Source: Diplodia intermedia
Taxonomy: Eukaryota; Ascomycota; Dothideomycetes; Botryosphaeriales; Botryosphaeriaceae
DNA length: 64,000 nt
Assembly: GCA_021495925.1 (NCBI GenBank)
Contig: JAKEKT010000045.1
Coordinates: 62,001 to 126,000 of the forward strand
Direction: 5' to 3'
The first letter of the stretch is position 1, and each line of letters begins with the position of its first letter. The translations under genes were made by a program, and so were the position numbers. The notes beneath the pieces are model-generated. The model saw nothing but the letters and a program-made list of their open reading frames with translations. It ran no database searches and was not told where the DNA came from. Of this stretch, positions 32,357 to 44,588 are shown piece after piece.

Positions 32357-35300
32357 ATGCCCGTCCACCTTGGGTCTCGCACCAAGGTGCATCTTGTCAG
32401 TGCCGATCTCAGAAGTACCACTACAGACGAGCCCTCAAACAAGAAGGCCCCGCACATCACCGAGCACGTCGCGGATGTCGAGAGAACACTCAAGAATGGG
32501 CACGTATTGAAGGAGAGCAACATCCCATTGGCTGGCGACAGCAACCCGCTACACCTGCTCGGTGGCGACGACTACATGCCGTTCTTCTTCGTCCGTGCCG
32601 GCGAAGACCTGCGCCACGTAGTAAGTGCACACCTCACTCCGCACTTTGCCGCGAAGCACTGACACGGGTACTCAGCCTGCCACCAGAGAAGCACGAGCCT
32701 TCCACCCGGATCCTACGCGCAACGCCATCTACGCAAGGATACTGGGCCCCGATCCTGCAGCTGCGATCAAGATTCCGCAAAGCCTTGCACTGCGAGTGGA
32801 GCTTTCCAAGCAGTCCTTTCTAAAGACAGACAAGCCGGCCGACGACATCCGCATCGACGTGCTCTTCAACGGCCAGCTCACCCACTCAACCATGTGGCCC
32901 AGGCGCTTCTACCAAGAAGAAAGAAAGGCAGGCCACCTGTCGAGCATCTTCAGCGGCTTGCGCTTTCATTGGATGCTCGAGCGGGCTTGGGTGATTGTAC
33001 CACCCGGCCAAGACCCCGACGGTTCTCGTAGGCGACCGGTAGCGAGCAGCGACACTCTCGAAGATCGCTGGGAAAAGATTCAGAAGGAGGTCTTGAAAGA
33101 AGCTTCGGCGAGGAACCTTGACAAGAACGGGAACAGGCCCGTGGTGGCAAAATACCTCATGGAAGTTGCGAAGCTGGCTATGCCTGAAGAACTAAAGACA
33201 TGGTCAGAGCCGCGCGGGCAGGCATTTGGAATCATCGACGTCGTGCTTTCATATGGCCGCGGCGCCAAGGACACGCCTGCAAAGACTTACCTTTCCGAAC
33301 CTACGCGCATGAGGAGTTCGAAGTTCAAGGAGAAGGAGAAGGTCAAGCCAGTCTTTGAAGGCATTCCCATTCAACCGGAGGTGAATGCTGTGAGGACTAC
33401 TGGCCGATACAACCTGAGAAAGGATAGTCCTGATGTGCATGTTGCCGGCAAAGGAACCGCTGCTATGGCTAGAATTCCGGCGAGACCAAAACCAGGCAAG
33501 AAATTCTCACGAGTCCCGTTGTTCGAGCAATCTGATACACACTCAGGACCGTTTGTTGGCAAGGAAGGCAATACGATCACGTCTTCCGAACAGCTTCCAC
33601 CGTACCTTTCGGATGAGGTGACAAAGCAAGGTTACGGCCTTCAGGTTTGGCCTACCCTTCATGATTCACCCGCCAAAACAAGGAGTGAGAAGTCCATGCA
33701 AAGCCATGAGGAGCCTTTCAAAGGAAAGAACCAGCAGTTTAACTTTCGTTCGCCTAGGGTCATCATCAACCGTCCCCGTGCCGTAGAGCGGCTGGGCGAA
33801 ATTCCTGAAGAAGATGAGGCAATCTCAAGGGACGTGTTTACCAGTTCGGGTCCTGGTTTACAGCCACTGGCAGCTGTCAAAACGTCCTCGTCAATGCCTC
33901 TTGGATCATCCCAGGATTCCGACACAAGCAAAGCCGAGATCTTCCCTTTGTCAAGCTCAATGCCCAACATGCAATCTGGTTCATCGTCACTGCCAGGGCC
34001 TCTCCTATCACCGATAAAAATCGAGACTGGTATTCGTGCCCGCCGCGCGGCTGACCAAGGCGAAGGAGGGAGTCCCCGCAAAAAGCGTCGGCTTTCCGGC
34101 GGATTCTCACCTCTCGACATCCAGAAGGCAGAACGCGGACTCGGGATGACAAACCGAGGCGTATTTACCGCTCTTGGTAGCCCTCTTGACAAGTCTCCAC
34201 GGTCTCTTTTCAACTCCTTCACCCTTGGTTCGAGGATCGATCTGGATCCCGCCGGGCCGCGTCGCCGCCCTCCCGCATCCCCGCTTACCCCGGACCAAGA
34301 CACCGACCAGAAAGACGATCCCATCATCTCGCGTCTTGTCCTGAAAGCGTCCAAGGGCAAAGTCATCCGCACGCTCAACGTCAACAACCCATTCCGCCTC
34401 TCGCAGCTTCCCACCGTCGCCGCCGCCGCCGAGGCTCGCACCAACAGGAACCGCCTTGCGGAAGGCAAACCGCCCTTTCCACGAGTAGTCCCACCTCCTC
34501 CCCCGCCGCCCCCCTTCTTCTTCCCTTCAACACCCCAACAACAACAACCCACGTCGACCCAGACCGTCCCGAACACGCCCGTCCCGCCCCGCACCCAGGC
34601 CGCCCGTCTCCTCCCAAGCAGCGCCGCCAGCAGTGCTTATCCCGCCAGCGGCGGCGGCATCCACAACACGCCCAACCCGCTGCCCCGCTACCCGCAGCGC
34701 ACTACTATCACAACGCAGAGCAGCAACAGCAGCCCGTACTTCTTCACCCCATCCCAGCTCCAGACACCGACAACGACGGCGGCGGCATCCCACCCTGACG
34801 ACGACCACCACGACCACCACCTCCGCTCCTCCTCCTCCGAAGACGACTCCTCATACGCACCGCCATCCACCCGCGCAACCCCCGACCGCCGCCGCCGCCG
34901 CCCTACTATAGCAGCGACGACGACAACGTCTGCCAACCGAAAAGTAGGAGGAGCAGTAGGAGCAGCGCCAACCCCTACCACGACAACCCCTACCACCATG
35001 ACGGGCGACGCCGCTGGCAGAAAAATAAGAAGAGGCAGAAGAGCCCGCGACTCCTCACCACCACCACCATCAACCGACGACCCCGCCGCCGTCCTCCCCC
35101 CGTCGTCCTACCGCCCGCACGCGGCCATGGAAAGGCTGTTCCGCGCGTTCGAAACGCCCGCGCTGGCGAGGGATTGCGTTGTTGCGTATGCGCAGCCATC
35201 GTCGACGCAGGCGGCGGCGGCGGCGGCGGCGGGGGTGTATCCGAGACGTGGTGGGGGACAGGGGAGGCTGATTTCTGGTGGTGGTGGTGGTGGTGGCGGC

Positions 35301-35453
35301 ACTGGTGGCACTGGTGGTGGTTGGGATGAAGAGTGGAAAGAGGGCGAGCCGCGGGCGTTTGGTGGGGGCGTGGTGAGGCAGGTCAGGAGCGAGCGGACGG
35401 GGGAGTTTGAGGAGGAGGGGGTGTTGGTTGGGGTGAGGTTTTTGGTTGTTTGA
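32357..35453 (+). CDS. Unknown fungal protein, conserved N-terminus and disordered C-terminus
   Basis: Exons 32357..32620 and 32676..35453 (GTAAGT ... ACTCAG, phase 0) give 1013 residues. ATG context is CACCATGC. The first roughly 320 residues look globular: MPVHLGSRTKVHLVSAD, GGDDYMPFFFVRAGEDL, IKIPQSLALRVELSKQSF, IRIDVLFNGQLTHSTMWP, HLSSIFSGLRFHWMLERAW and QAFGIIDVVLSYG. The remainder is Ser/Pro/Thr-rich, with a nuclear-localisation-type PRKKRRL, poly-Pro, Gln, Asn and Gly tracts, and many His/Asp repeats. A nuclear scaffold or regulator is plausible; no named domain. Confidence 0.78.
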
Positions 35454-36064
35454 GTGTTGAGGGGTGAGGGGGGAAAGAGACAGAGGGAAGGGAGAGAGGG
35501 AAGGGAGAGAAAGATGTGGATGAATGGGGTGGATGGCGCATCAATGGCTGAGGAATACGTGGTGGTTCGTGGATGGATGCCCTTCCTACCTACCTACCTA
35601 CCTACGAAGGGTAGGGTAGGGTAAGGGGGGCTATTTCGCCGTGTATCTCCGTCGATGTTTTGCTTCAACTCGTCCGTGGGGATGGATGGATGGAAAGTAA
35701 TATTGTCTGCGATATCATCAGACAGGACGACGGGTGTGACGGAAAAAAGGCATCTTGCAGGAAGGAATCTTCGTCGAGCTCGGTCGGCAACATGAAGGAC
35801 AGGTGCACGACATGTACGGCGAGAACTGGATTCTCTTCTTGTTTGCTTTTGCGTAATAGGGACGGTTAAGAAGTCCTGGGATCTGGATTGTTGCTGATGT
35901 CGTTGCATGCAGAGGGAAAAGCGTCGGAAATTCAGAGCGCTAGTAAGCTATGGTCCGATAAGATGTAGAAAAAAGAAGTAAGGCCTTAAGCGGCCGTAGG
36001 TATAAAAGAAAGGGCCATTCAGTAGTTATAGGAGATAATGATTGGTGCAAAAAAAAATTAAATG
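35454..36064. other. Intergenic with (CCTA)n tract
   Basis: 3' UTR of the previous gene (GGGAGAGAGGGAAGG purine run) and a CTACCTACCTACCTACC tract near 35585-35605. No supported gene. The poly-T terminator of the tRNA lies at about 36050-36058. Confidence 0.5.
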
Positions 36065-36210
36065 GGGCCCAACCGCGATTCGAACGCGGGACCTCTCGCA
36101 TACTAGGCAATTTGGTAATCCCAAAGCGAGAATCATACCTATTATCTCATTGTTAGCGTGGCGCTTGGGAAGGGATCAGGGGCAACTGCTTACCACTAGA
36201 CCATTAGGCC
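36065..36210 (-). tRNA. tRNA-Pro (anticodon UGG) with two insertions
   Basis: Acceptor stem GGCCTAA (36210..36204) pairs with TTGGGCC (36072..36066) with one G-U, discriminator C at 36065. The A-box TGGTCTAGTGG and B-box GTTCGAATC are intact. T arm: CCGCG, loop TTCGAAT, CGCGG. Anticodon arm: CTCGC, loop TTTGGGT, GCGAG, anticodon TGG at 36123..36121. A canonical 19-nt intron (36119..36101) sits one base after the anticodon. Removing it and a second, 55-nt segment (36193..36139) in the D loop leaves a standard 72-nt tRNA-Pro. The downstream run of nine T on the coding strand is a Pol III terminator. Confidence 0.9.
36139..36193 (-). other. Spliceosomal-like intron inside the tRNA-Pro D loop
   Basis: 55 nt between the two D-loop guanosines (AGTG|...|GTATGA). 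It begins GTAAGC (36193 down), has a branch consensus GCTAAC at 36157..36152 and ends TAATAG at 36139, leaving GTA repeated at both edges. Length and signals match the protein-gene introns of this window. Confidence 0.75.
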
Positions 36211-37385
36211 GTTGATCAGAAGATCGATGGAAGCTCAATTGAAATGGCATATCTATATACCGCATCAAAAATTATTGTAAGACCACAGGCGTATAAATGA
36301 GTTGCAATAGTAAAGATAAATGGCTGCTAAATAGTGCCCGCTGCTGGTGATATCCGCTGCTGGGTGGTACTGTGGGTGACGTTCGTTACTGGGAGGTGGA
36401 AACCGCGTTGTAGCTCGCGCGCCGACACATCGACGCGTTGACGCGAAATCATGCGATTTCTTTCTTGGAGTCTGAACGTGACTCTTAGGCTACGCATCGG
36501 CGTGCACTATGACTACGACTGCGGCTAATACATGTTTAACCTGGTCAAGGAGTCTTCGCAACAGTGTGGGTTGGTCTCGAGCTTTCTTTCCCTTGGTTCC
36601 AGTGATCGGATTCACAATACCGTGCTCGATGCATCCATTTGGCGTGAGACCAAAGGTTCCCCGGGTATGCATGTACAGCGTCCAGAATGGCGGTTGCGTG
36701 CAATGGCAATAGCGGGGCTTTGCGTCCATGACGTTGAAATGATACGGGCACGTAAGAGAAGGAAGATGTGTGTAGAGAAGGTGCTATGAGTATGCTCCTA
36801 TCAAACATATTATTATTGCTACGTCAAAATGAAAAGGCTTAACTAGCGTGCGCTAGTCAGTCATTCTCTAGCTAATAGCTGGGAGAGCCAATGACAAGGG
36901 AGATGGAGGATTTCACAAGCTTATCTTCACGTTGCCTGCCGATCTCCCTCGGACGCTTTGCATTTCTCCGCTCGGTGCAAGATCTCACGAACAAGATCCC
37001 CCAGGCAACGGTTGGGCGGGCCGTTGGATGTGTACGGGATCACGTCTTTCCGTTCATGCGGACGGGAGCATGGCGAGAGATCTAAAGCGGGATTGTTTTC
37101 AATACAGACGGTGCCAGAGTTGTTTCATGACAGCATTCGCCTCTTAGACACGTGGTACGACTTTTCGTGAATTATATAGATTTCTTTCCAGTTTTTTTTC
37201 TTCTTCTACATGGCTGTTCATTCTTAATCTTCCCTGTTGTCCACGCTCGACTTTCTGTTTTACAGCAATCTATGGATGTTGTATCTCCAAACGGCCGAAA
37301 CAAGAATGCAGTGCAAAGAACCCCTCTCCGAAAAAAAAAAAAAAAAAGCAAAAAACTTGACTAAACAAGGGGTGGGGGAATCATT
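36211..37385. other. Intergenic, 1.2 kb
   Basis: Upstream of the tRNA and downstream of the dehydratase. Contains a 16-base A run near 37331. No supported gene. Confidence 0.45.
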
Positions 37386-38694
37386 CTACTTCTTCTCCTC
37401 GTCGGGCTGGGGCGGGGTCAGGGCCTTGGCCGGGGCGGGGTTCAGGATGCCGGCGGCATCGATCAAGGGGGCGTTGGGGGCGATGTCGAGGCCGAAGCCG
37501 GGCTTGTTGAGGTCCTTGACGTCGAGGTAGCCGTTGACGGGGATGGGCTCGTTGCTGAAGAGCGAGCCGAAGACGGGCAGGACGGACTTGCCGTCGGGCG
37601 AGTTGGCGAGGTACTCCTGGAAGGGCGAGTGGGGCTGGGCGATGACGAAGTGGTACGAGTAGGGCCCGCTGGCGTGCGGCACGACGGGGATGTCGTAGGC
37701 CTGGGCCATGGCCGAGATCTTGAGCAGCTCCGTCATGCCGCCGACCCACATGACGTCGGGCTGCAGGATGTCGAGGTTGCGGCCCTCGATCAGCTTGCGG
37801 AAGCCGTAGCGCGAGTACTCGTGCTCGCCCGTGGTGAACTTGATGGTCGGGTGCGCCTTCTTGAGCAGCGCGTGGCCGTCGAAGTCGTCGGGCGAGAGGC
37901 ACTCCTCCCACCAGTTGATGTTGAGGTGCTTGGTCTTCTCGACGACCTCGATGGTGTAGGGCACGTTCAGCGACATGTAGCAGTCGACCATGATGGGGTA
38001 GTCGGGCCCGACGGACTCGCGGTGCTTGGTCAGGAACTCGACGTTCTTGCGCATGCCCTCGGGGCCCTCGCCCGGGCTGTACGGCAGCGGCACCTTGGAG
38101 CCCCAGAAGCCCATCGCCTTGGCCGCCGTCGGCTCCGGGCCGGTGCAGTAGAAGTGCAGGCGGTCGCGCGTGGCGCCCCCGATCAGCTTGTAGACGGGCT
38201 CGTTGCGGATCTTGCCGAGCAGGTCCCAGATGGCGAGGTCGATGACGGAGATGACGGCGACGGGCAGCCCTTTGCGGCCGTAGAACATGGAGCCGCGGTA
38301 CATCTGCTCGAAGAGGTGGTTCGTGTCGCGGGGGTCTGTGGCCGTCAGTGGATGCTCGCCGGGCCGGGCTGGGGAGGGACTCACCGGCGCCGAGCAGGAA
38401 GCGCTCAAAGTGCTCGGCCACGAGCCAGCACGCGGGCGGCCCGCCAAAGCCGGTGGCGAAGCCCTTGGTGCCGTCCGAGGCCTCGATCTCGACGCAGAAG
38501 GAGCCCAGCACGTTGATGCCCCAGGAAGTGCGCGACTTGCGGTAGGCCTCGTAGCCGGACATGGGCGTCGCGATCTTGGTGTCAATGAGCCAATGGCCGC
38601 CCTTGACGTTGTGGTAGTCGCCGCCAGAGCCGACGCCCTGGATCAGGAAGGTCTTGACCTTCTTGATCGTGGGGAATTCGCGGGCGGAGGACAT
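37386..38694 (-). CDS. LRA2: L-rhamnonate dehydratase (enolase superfamily)
   Basis: Exons 38694..38385 and 38335..37386 (GTGAGT ... CACAG) give 419 residues. N-terminal capping part: MSSAREFPTIKKVKTFLIQG, GGDYHNVKGGHWLIDT, TSWGINVLGSFCVEIEA. Barrel part: metal ligands in MVDCYMSLN, NWWEECLSPDD and TTGEHEYSRYG, then the Asp of LQPDVMWVGGM and the His of VVPHASGPYSYH forming the usual dyad. It dehydrates L-rhamnonate to 2-keto-3-deoxy-L-rhamnonate in the fungal non-phosphorylated L-rhamnose route. Head-to-head with a Zn2Cys6 regulator over 287 bp, which suggests pathway-specific control. A closely related sugar-acid dehydratase cannot be excluded. Confidence 0.88.
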
Positions 38695-38981
38695 GATGGC
38701 GGGGAATGCGGGGAGGGGGAATGCTTGGGGGCAGCTCTGGGGCGGCCAGGCCGTTAAATAGGGCGGCGTGCCTCGCGCAGCCGTCGCGGGCTCATTTGGG
38801 TAGCGCTTGGCGGCATGGGGCTGGCCCCGGCGCAGCAGTCGGCGGGGGGAGTCGGCGCAACTCGTGGTGTTGTCGGGCGACGCGCACCCCGCACTCGCCC
38901 GGGCCCGCGTGAGCCTCGGTCGAAAGCTTCGTCCACGCTCGGCATCTCGTCACATCTCTGCACCGAATCTTCACCACTGCC
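38695..38981. promoter_or_regulatory. Divergent promoter, dehydratase / Zn2Cys6 regulator
   Basis: 287 bp between the two start codons; GC-rich, with several CGG/CCG triplets of the kind bound by Zn2Cys6 proteins. I cannot define an operator pair with confidence. Confidence 0.45.
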
Positions 38982-41758
38982 ATGGCGTCGTCGTCGGCAC
39001 CGCGCCAGGGCTATAACGACGCGAGCCACAACCCGTCGCCGTCGCCTGCATCCGACGCCGCCCATCCTGCGCTGCGCCAGCACGACGTAGACAGCGACCA
39101 GGCACGCGACTCCGATGCCGACCACGACGCGCCCGATGCAAGCCAGGACGGCGACGAGCATGACGGCTCGTCGCGCAAGCGCAAGCGGCCCATGTCCGTC
39201 TCCTGCGAGCTGTGCAAGCAGCGCAAGGTGAAGTGTGAGCCCGCCCCGTCCTGAAACAGGTGCGCCAGCGCTGACGCCCGCCCACAGGCGACCGCGGCCA
39301 GCCCTCCTGCGGCTGGTGCGTCCGCAACAACCAGCTGTGCGAGTACAAGGAGCGCAAGAAGCCCGGCCTGCGCGCCGGCTACGGCAGAGAGCTGGAGGCC
39401 CGCCTCGACCGCCTCGAGGACATGATCCAGCGCCAGCAGCACACCATCCAGCAGCTGGCCTCCAATCAGAACAGCCACGCCAGCCCCGGCTCCGCCCTCT
39501 CCCAACATGACGCTGCCTCTTTCCACCACACCCCGCCTGTCGTCCAGACGCCCCACGTCCCGAAGCCCGAAGCTGCCTTGTTCCTGCAGAAGTCTTCTGC
39601 CTTCCCGCCGCCTTTTTCCGCCGGCTTGAACAGCCCTGCAATCCACCACGCCGCCAATCCCTACCAGCAGCACATGGGCCATGGCGTCAGGGGCCATTCG
39701 ATATCCATCCCCACCGGTGCTGGCGCCATGTATAGCAACCACAACGCCCCGCTGGAGTCGCCGAGCCTCAACATCTCCATGAATCACCAGCCCCAGCCTG
39801 CCATCAGCACCCAAGAACCCGACTTTCCTCCGTATGATCTTTTGTATGCCCTGGCCGACTTGTATTTCAAGCACATAAATACATGGTGTCCGATCCTGCA
39901 TCGCCGATCTACACTGGACTCTCTTTTTGGCTCGTCAACCCTGGAAGAAGCGGATCGAATACTGCTGCATGCCATTGTTGCTACCACCCTGAGGTTCTCT
40001 ACCGATCCCCGTCTGACCAAGGAGAGTCGCGAGCGGTACCATTCCACATCGAAGCAGAAGGTGTTGCTTTACGGCCTCGAAAACAGTTCTGTGAAAGCGC
40101 TCCAAGCTCTCGTGATTTTAGCCCTGGATCTAGTAGGCTTTTCCAATGGCCCCCCAGGCTGGAATCTGCTGGCTCTCATCACTCGCTCAGTGGTGCAACT
40201 CGGCCTGTCGGTTGAGACTACGTCAAGCTTGGTCTCGCCCAATGTGCCCTCCATCTACACCCTGAGGGCCATGGTGCTTCCCGAACCCATGGATTTCATT
40301 GAAGACGAAAGCCGTCGAAGACTGTTCTGGATGGTCTACCTTCTCGATCGCTACGCCACCATTGCAACCGCCTTTGAGTTTGCTCTTGACGAAAAGGAGA
40401 TCGACCGTAAATTGCCCTGCCGCGATGATGTCTTTTCCCGCAACCAACCTGTCGAGACACGCTGGTTCCGCACCGTGAAGCGAACAGACTACACTCTGAA
40501 CAAACCCGAAAACCTGGGATCCTTCTCGTATTATGTCGAACTCCTGGGCATCCTATCTCAAATCCATCAATTCTTGAAGAAGCCGGTCGACATTGGTTCC
40601 TTGACGGATGTGGAGCAGTGGCAGCGTGAGTTCAGAGAACTGGACAATGCGCTGGCTTCGTGGAAGTACAGCATCCCGAGTGATTTCGGCAACATGTCAC
40701 GCATCTACGCCACCTCCAAGGCCGACTCGGTCGTGGACTGCGGCTGGATCATGCTGCACGCCGCCTTCCACACGTAAGTTACACCGCACCTCTCGCAGAC
40801 CACCACCACCGTTTCTAACACCGGCCCGCGCAGCACCGTCATCCGCCTCCACTCGTCAGCAGCCTACCCGACCTCGCGCTCCCCCATCTTCACGCCCTCG
40901 TACACGGCGATCCAGCGCTGCCTCACGGCCGTCGAGGCCATCACGGGGCTGTGCGAGTACGTCAAGAGCAACAACATGCTCTCGCAGCTGGGCACGCCCT
41001 TCGCCTTCTCGCTGTGGGTGGCGGCGCGGGTGCTGCTCGTGCACGGCTCGACCATCGAGCACCACGTCGACCCGGCCATCAACCCGCTCGTCGACACGCT
41101 GCGCGAGCTCGGCAGCCACTGGCGCGTGGCCGAGCGCTACGCCACCCTGCTCCAGCGCGTCCTCGACGAGTACCGCGCCAGCCGCCACGGCCCCGCCGAC
41201 CTCAACGGCGAGCGCGCCACCCCGAGCACCGTCAAGATCCTGGCCGACATGCGCCGGTGCGCGTTCGATCTGGACTTCTTGATCTCCAGGCAGCCGAAGC
41301 TGATCGCTGGTAACGGCCACAACAACGCAGGCAGCAATGGGTTCCAACAGCAGCAACAGCAGCAACAGCAACAGCAACAACAGCAGCAACAACAACAGAT
41401 CGCAGGTGGGAGCATGCAACAGCAGGGTCCGCGCTACACCAGCCTCTCAGCCACGCCGGCCCGCACGCCGGCGCCCAACGAGCTCGAGTATCTCGACGTC
41501 TTTGATTTCTTCAACATGCCGCGGTTGCCGGTCAACGGGGCTGCAGCGGCTGGGGCGGCTGGGGGATCATCCGCTACTGCTGGTGCTGGTGCTGGTGGTG
41601 GTGATGGTGAACTGGCTGGTGGTGGCGGGCAGCAGGGTATGGGGCAACAGCAACAACAGCAAGGAGGAGGAGGGGTGGAGATGGGGGATGGGTTCAACAT
41701 CACGAATTTCATGGTGGATGCTAGTGCGGATTGGTTTGCTGTGAAGGGGCCGAATTGA
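38982..41758 (+). CDS. Zn2Cys6 transcription factor with fungal_trans domain
   Basis: Exons 38982..39234, 39288..40773 and 40834..41758 give 887 residues. The binuclear cluster is complete after splicing: C75-x2-C78-x6-C85-x6-C92-x2-C95-x6-C102, preceded by KRKRPMSVS and followed by a linker and a coiled coil (ELEARLDRLEDMIQRQQHT). The middle-homology region is present: DLLYALADLYFKHINTW, ILLHAIVATTLRFS, ALVILALDLVGFSNGP and RRRLFWMVYLLDRYATIA. The C-terminus has a long glutamine run (41349..41398), Ala/Gly-rich sequence and a second short Gln run. It probably binds CGG-type sites. Divergence from the dehydratase makes an L-rhamnose regulator a fair hypothesis, not shown. Confidence 0.9.
41349..41398 (+). 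repeat. CAG/CAA tract encoding poly-Gln
   Basis: About 17 consecutive CAG/CAA codons in the regulator's C-terminal part. Mixed codons slow slippage compared with pure CAG. Confidence 0.9.
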
Positions 41759-43559
41759 GCTGGGGATGGGATGGGTGGATTGATGGATGGATGGATGGAA
41801 TGGGCGGGGATGAAGGGGCTGTCGGGCGGGCGGGCTTTGTAAATGGGGGGTGGTCTTGTATAGTGTTGTCTACTGTCGTCTTGTCTTTTTTTTTGTGAGC
41901 GATGCTTGGACGGCGGGTAGGCTGAGATGGGATGGGATGGCATGGCATGGCATGGTACATCATGGTGCATGCAACAAAAGTTCTAGTTGATAGCTTTCTT
42001 GGGTCTGCTGGTGGTGGCGGTAGGTACTAACTCACACGTGGTAGTTGGTGGGATGGCGCGCACGCTCTTCTTCTTCCATATATGTATATAAAAAGAAACT
42101 ACACACCCTTCTCGCTGTATATATTTACACTACTACAAAAATCTCTCTTTTACCTTCTACGAATCACACCAACGCCCGACCTCAGCATCGCCTACGGAGG
42201 GAGCCTCCTGAGAACCGTGACGAACAAGCTGCGCTTGTTTTTTTTTTTTTTCTTCCTTTCTTCCCCCCATAGAGAACAGGATGGCTCATATCGGTTCGTA
42301 TCACAACGGAGCATTGCCCCTCCCCTATAGCTTACCATTTAGCCTCCTCCTCGATACGAGACAGCAACACGCTTTACATTCGAAAGCCTCGAGAAAAACA
42401 TCCGCGCCCCGCACTCGCCCCGTTCTAACCTCGCGATGGACCGAGAGGGTCTCGGGAAGCGCAGCGCAGCGGGTCACGTTTTCTATTCATACAGCGACGA
42501 CGACGACGACGGGCTATGGTACGCCGCGCTGGCACCGCCGCTTCGTATGCCGGGCAGGTTGTGGAAGATTCGCAGCCCGTCCACCCCTAATCACTACGTT
42601 CTGTCTACGTGGGGTAGGCATTTAGCTTCGGATGCACGCAAAAATAAAGAATTATCCAGACGCGACGAAATGACATTGTTTAAGAACGAGAGCCGCACAT
42701 AGTACTTAATTTACCCAGAACAGTAGACCCAATTGGGAGTAGTCCCACTCTGTTGTATGATAGTCTCTGCTGGCTGTGAAGCTCCTTCGCGGGTCAATTC
42801 ATTTAGGTTTCAACAGACATCCTGGTTCGCTTGCGGTCTGTTGAATTTTTTGAGGGGCTGTTTCCCCCCCTTCATCTTGCAGCGGCTTGCCTGCGTTAAA
42901 CTGAGATTCGCATAGATTTTCATTCGGCTCGTATGTCCATTGGCTCAGATGCTGTTTCCCGATTTCAAGTCAAGATGCGGTGTAGATAATGTCTCATCAC
43001 ATGCCAAAAAGAAAAAAAAAGCGACCTTTATCGAGGAGAGAAAGAGAGTCGCAGTAGTTAGTGTCGTTGAGCGACTCAGTCGAAACGCTTTAGCTGCATA
43101 GGCATGTAGCCCCGGTCCCACCGCCTCGGGGGTCGGGGGCGGGTACCTATGATGTAGTGTCGTTGATTCCGCCGTGCCGGGGGCCACGTGGCGATGATGC
43201 AGTCAGTCCGTCCCGTATGTATAAACCATACAGAGTAAGCAGATAAGTCCGTCTGCCCTCTCTTCTCGGGCCTTTTTTTTTCTTCTTCTTCTTTTCTTCA
43301 CGCATGTGCATATGCATGTTGGTTGCGATGGGACGGGATGATAAGGGAGGGCCACGTGCGTCGTTGTGCGTGCTCCGCTCCCAGCTCCCTCCCCTCCCCT
43401 TGCTCTCTTCTCGTATTCTTATTCTCATCTTGCATATTTTCCATGTTCTTTCCGCCGGACTTTGAGCCGCGCGCTTTTTTGGCTCTCTCTCTCTCTCCCT
43501 GCCTCCTGCATGTTTCTCCTTGCTACGTGCCTCCCCACGCCATGCTAATCCGTTGGGGT

Positions 43560-43562
<3 letters not shown>

Positions 43563-43604
<42 letters not shown>
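43563..43604. repeat. (CT)n microsatellite
   Basis: About 21 uninterrupted CT units in gene-poor DNA. Confidence 0.95.
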
Positions 43605-43606
<2 letters not shown>

Positions 43607-44007
43607 AGCCATGCGCGTGGGGGTTTGTTACATGATGGTTCGCTTGGTTTTCCTTACCCTCCCGCCGCGCAGAATCCGCGTAGTGACAGCAAGAAGAAGG
43701 GAGAAATGAAGGACGGAGAGCGTAAAAAAAAAAAGGCGCTACGTCGTCGACCACGCAAGTCGATCGTCCGAATGGAAGAGCAACACACACACACGCACAC
43801 ACCGCAGGATATCGTTCGCCATCGCCTTCTTTTCGTCCCCCCGTACATAGCCATACGTCTCCGTCCCCTAACCTACCTACCACCTCTTACCACTACTACT
43901 AGCGCCCGGGCCGCTGCTATGATGTCTTCCTCGTTGTGTCGCCGAAAGGCCGGCCAGCTACAACCACGTCCCATACCTTCCCCATGCGGTTAAGCCCACC
44001 GTTAGGC

Positions 44008-44070
44008 GACCGACCGACCGGCCGACCGACCGACCGACCGAGCCAGCGAGCCAGCCAGCCAGCCAGCGCG
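44008..44070. repeat. (GACC)n then (CCAG)n tetranucleotide tract
   Basis: GACC units with one GGCC variant, passing into AGCCAGC units. Confidence 0.85.
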
Positions 44071-44568
44071 CAACAAGAGTCCCTTCCCTTCCCTTGTCTC
44101 CCTTCCCTTCCCTTCCTTCCTCCCTTCCCCTTCCCCGCCCCGGCCGCACCACTTGACCCGCGGCGGGACGGGATGATGCCGGTGGCTCTAGCAAGCTAGC
44201 TCAGCGAACCGGAGAATTTATGCCGTTCGTCGTGACGGGGGCACGGGGAGGGAGGGAGGGAGGGGGAACGGCAAGGATCGTGTTTATATTTGTTGAAATT
44301 TGGCCGGCCGGCCGTTAGTAGTAGCAGTATGTAGTGGTGGTGGTGGTGGTGGTGGCGTCGGCAAAGCAGTGGTGGTATTATTATTACGTCGGTGTTTGGG
44401 GTTGTTCGGGGTTCCTTCTTCTTTTCGCCGTGTGTTCGTCAGGCAGGGTTATCATCCTACCAACTATGATGTACGCGTTTTCCTTTCGCGTTTTGTCCGG
44501 TCCAATCCTCCGTGACGATGATGATCCGGTCTGGAACTTCCGGCCGGTGGAGAAGAGAGGGAAGGGAA

Positions 44569-44588
44569 GGGGGGGGGGGGGGGGGGGG
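44569..44588. repeat. 20-base G homopolymer
   Basis: Continuous G run preceded by GGGAAGGGAAGG. A long pure G run is unusual and could fold into a quadruplex or mark a sequencing-prone site. Confidence 0.9.
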
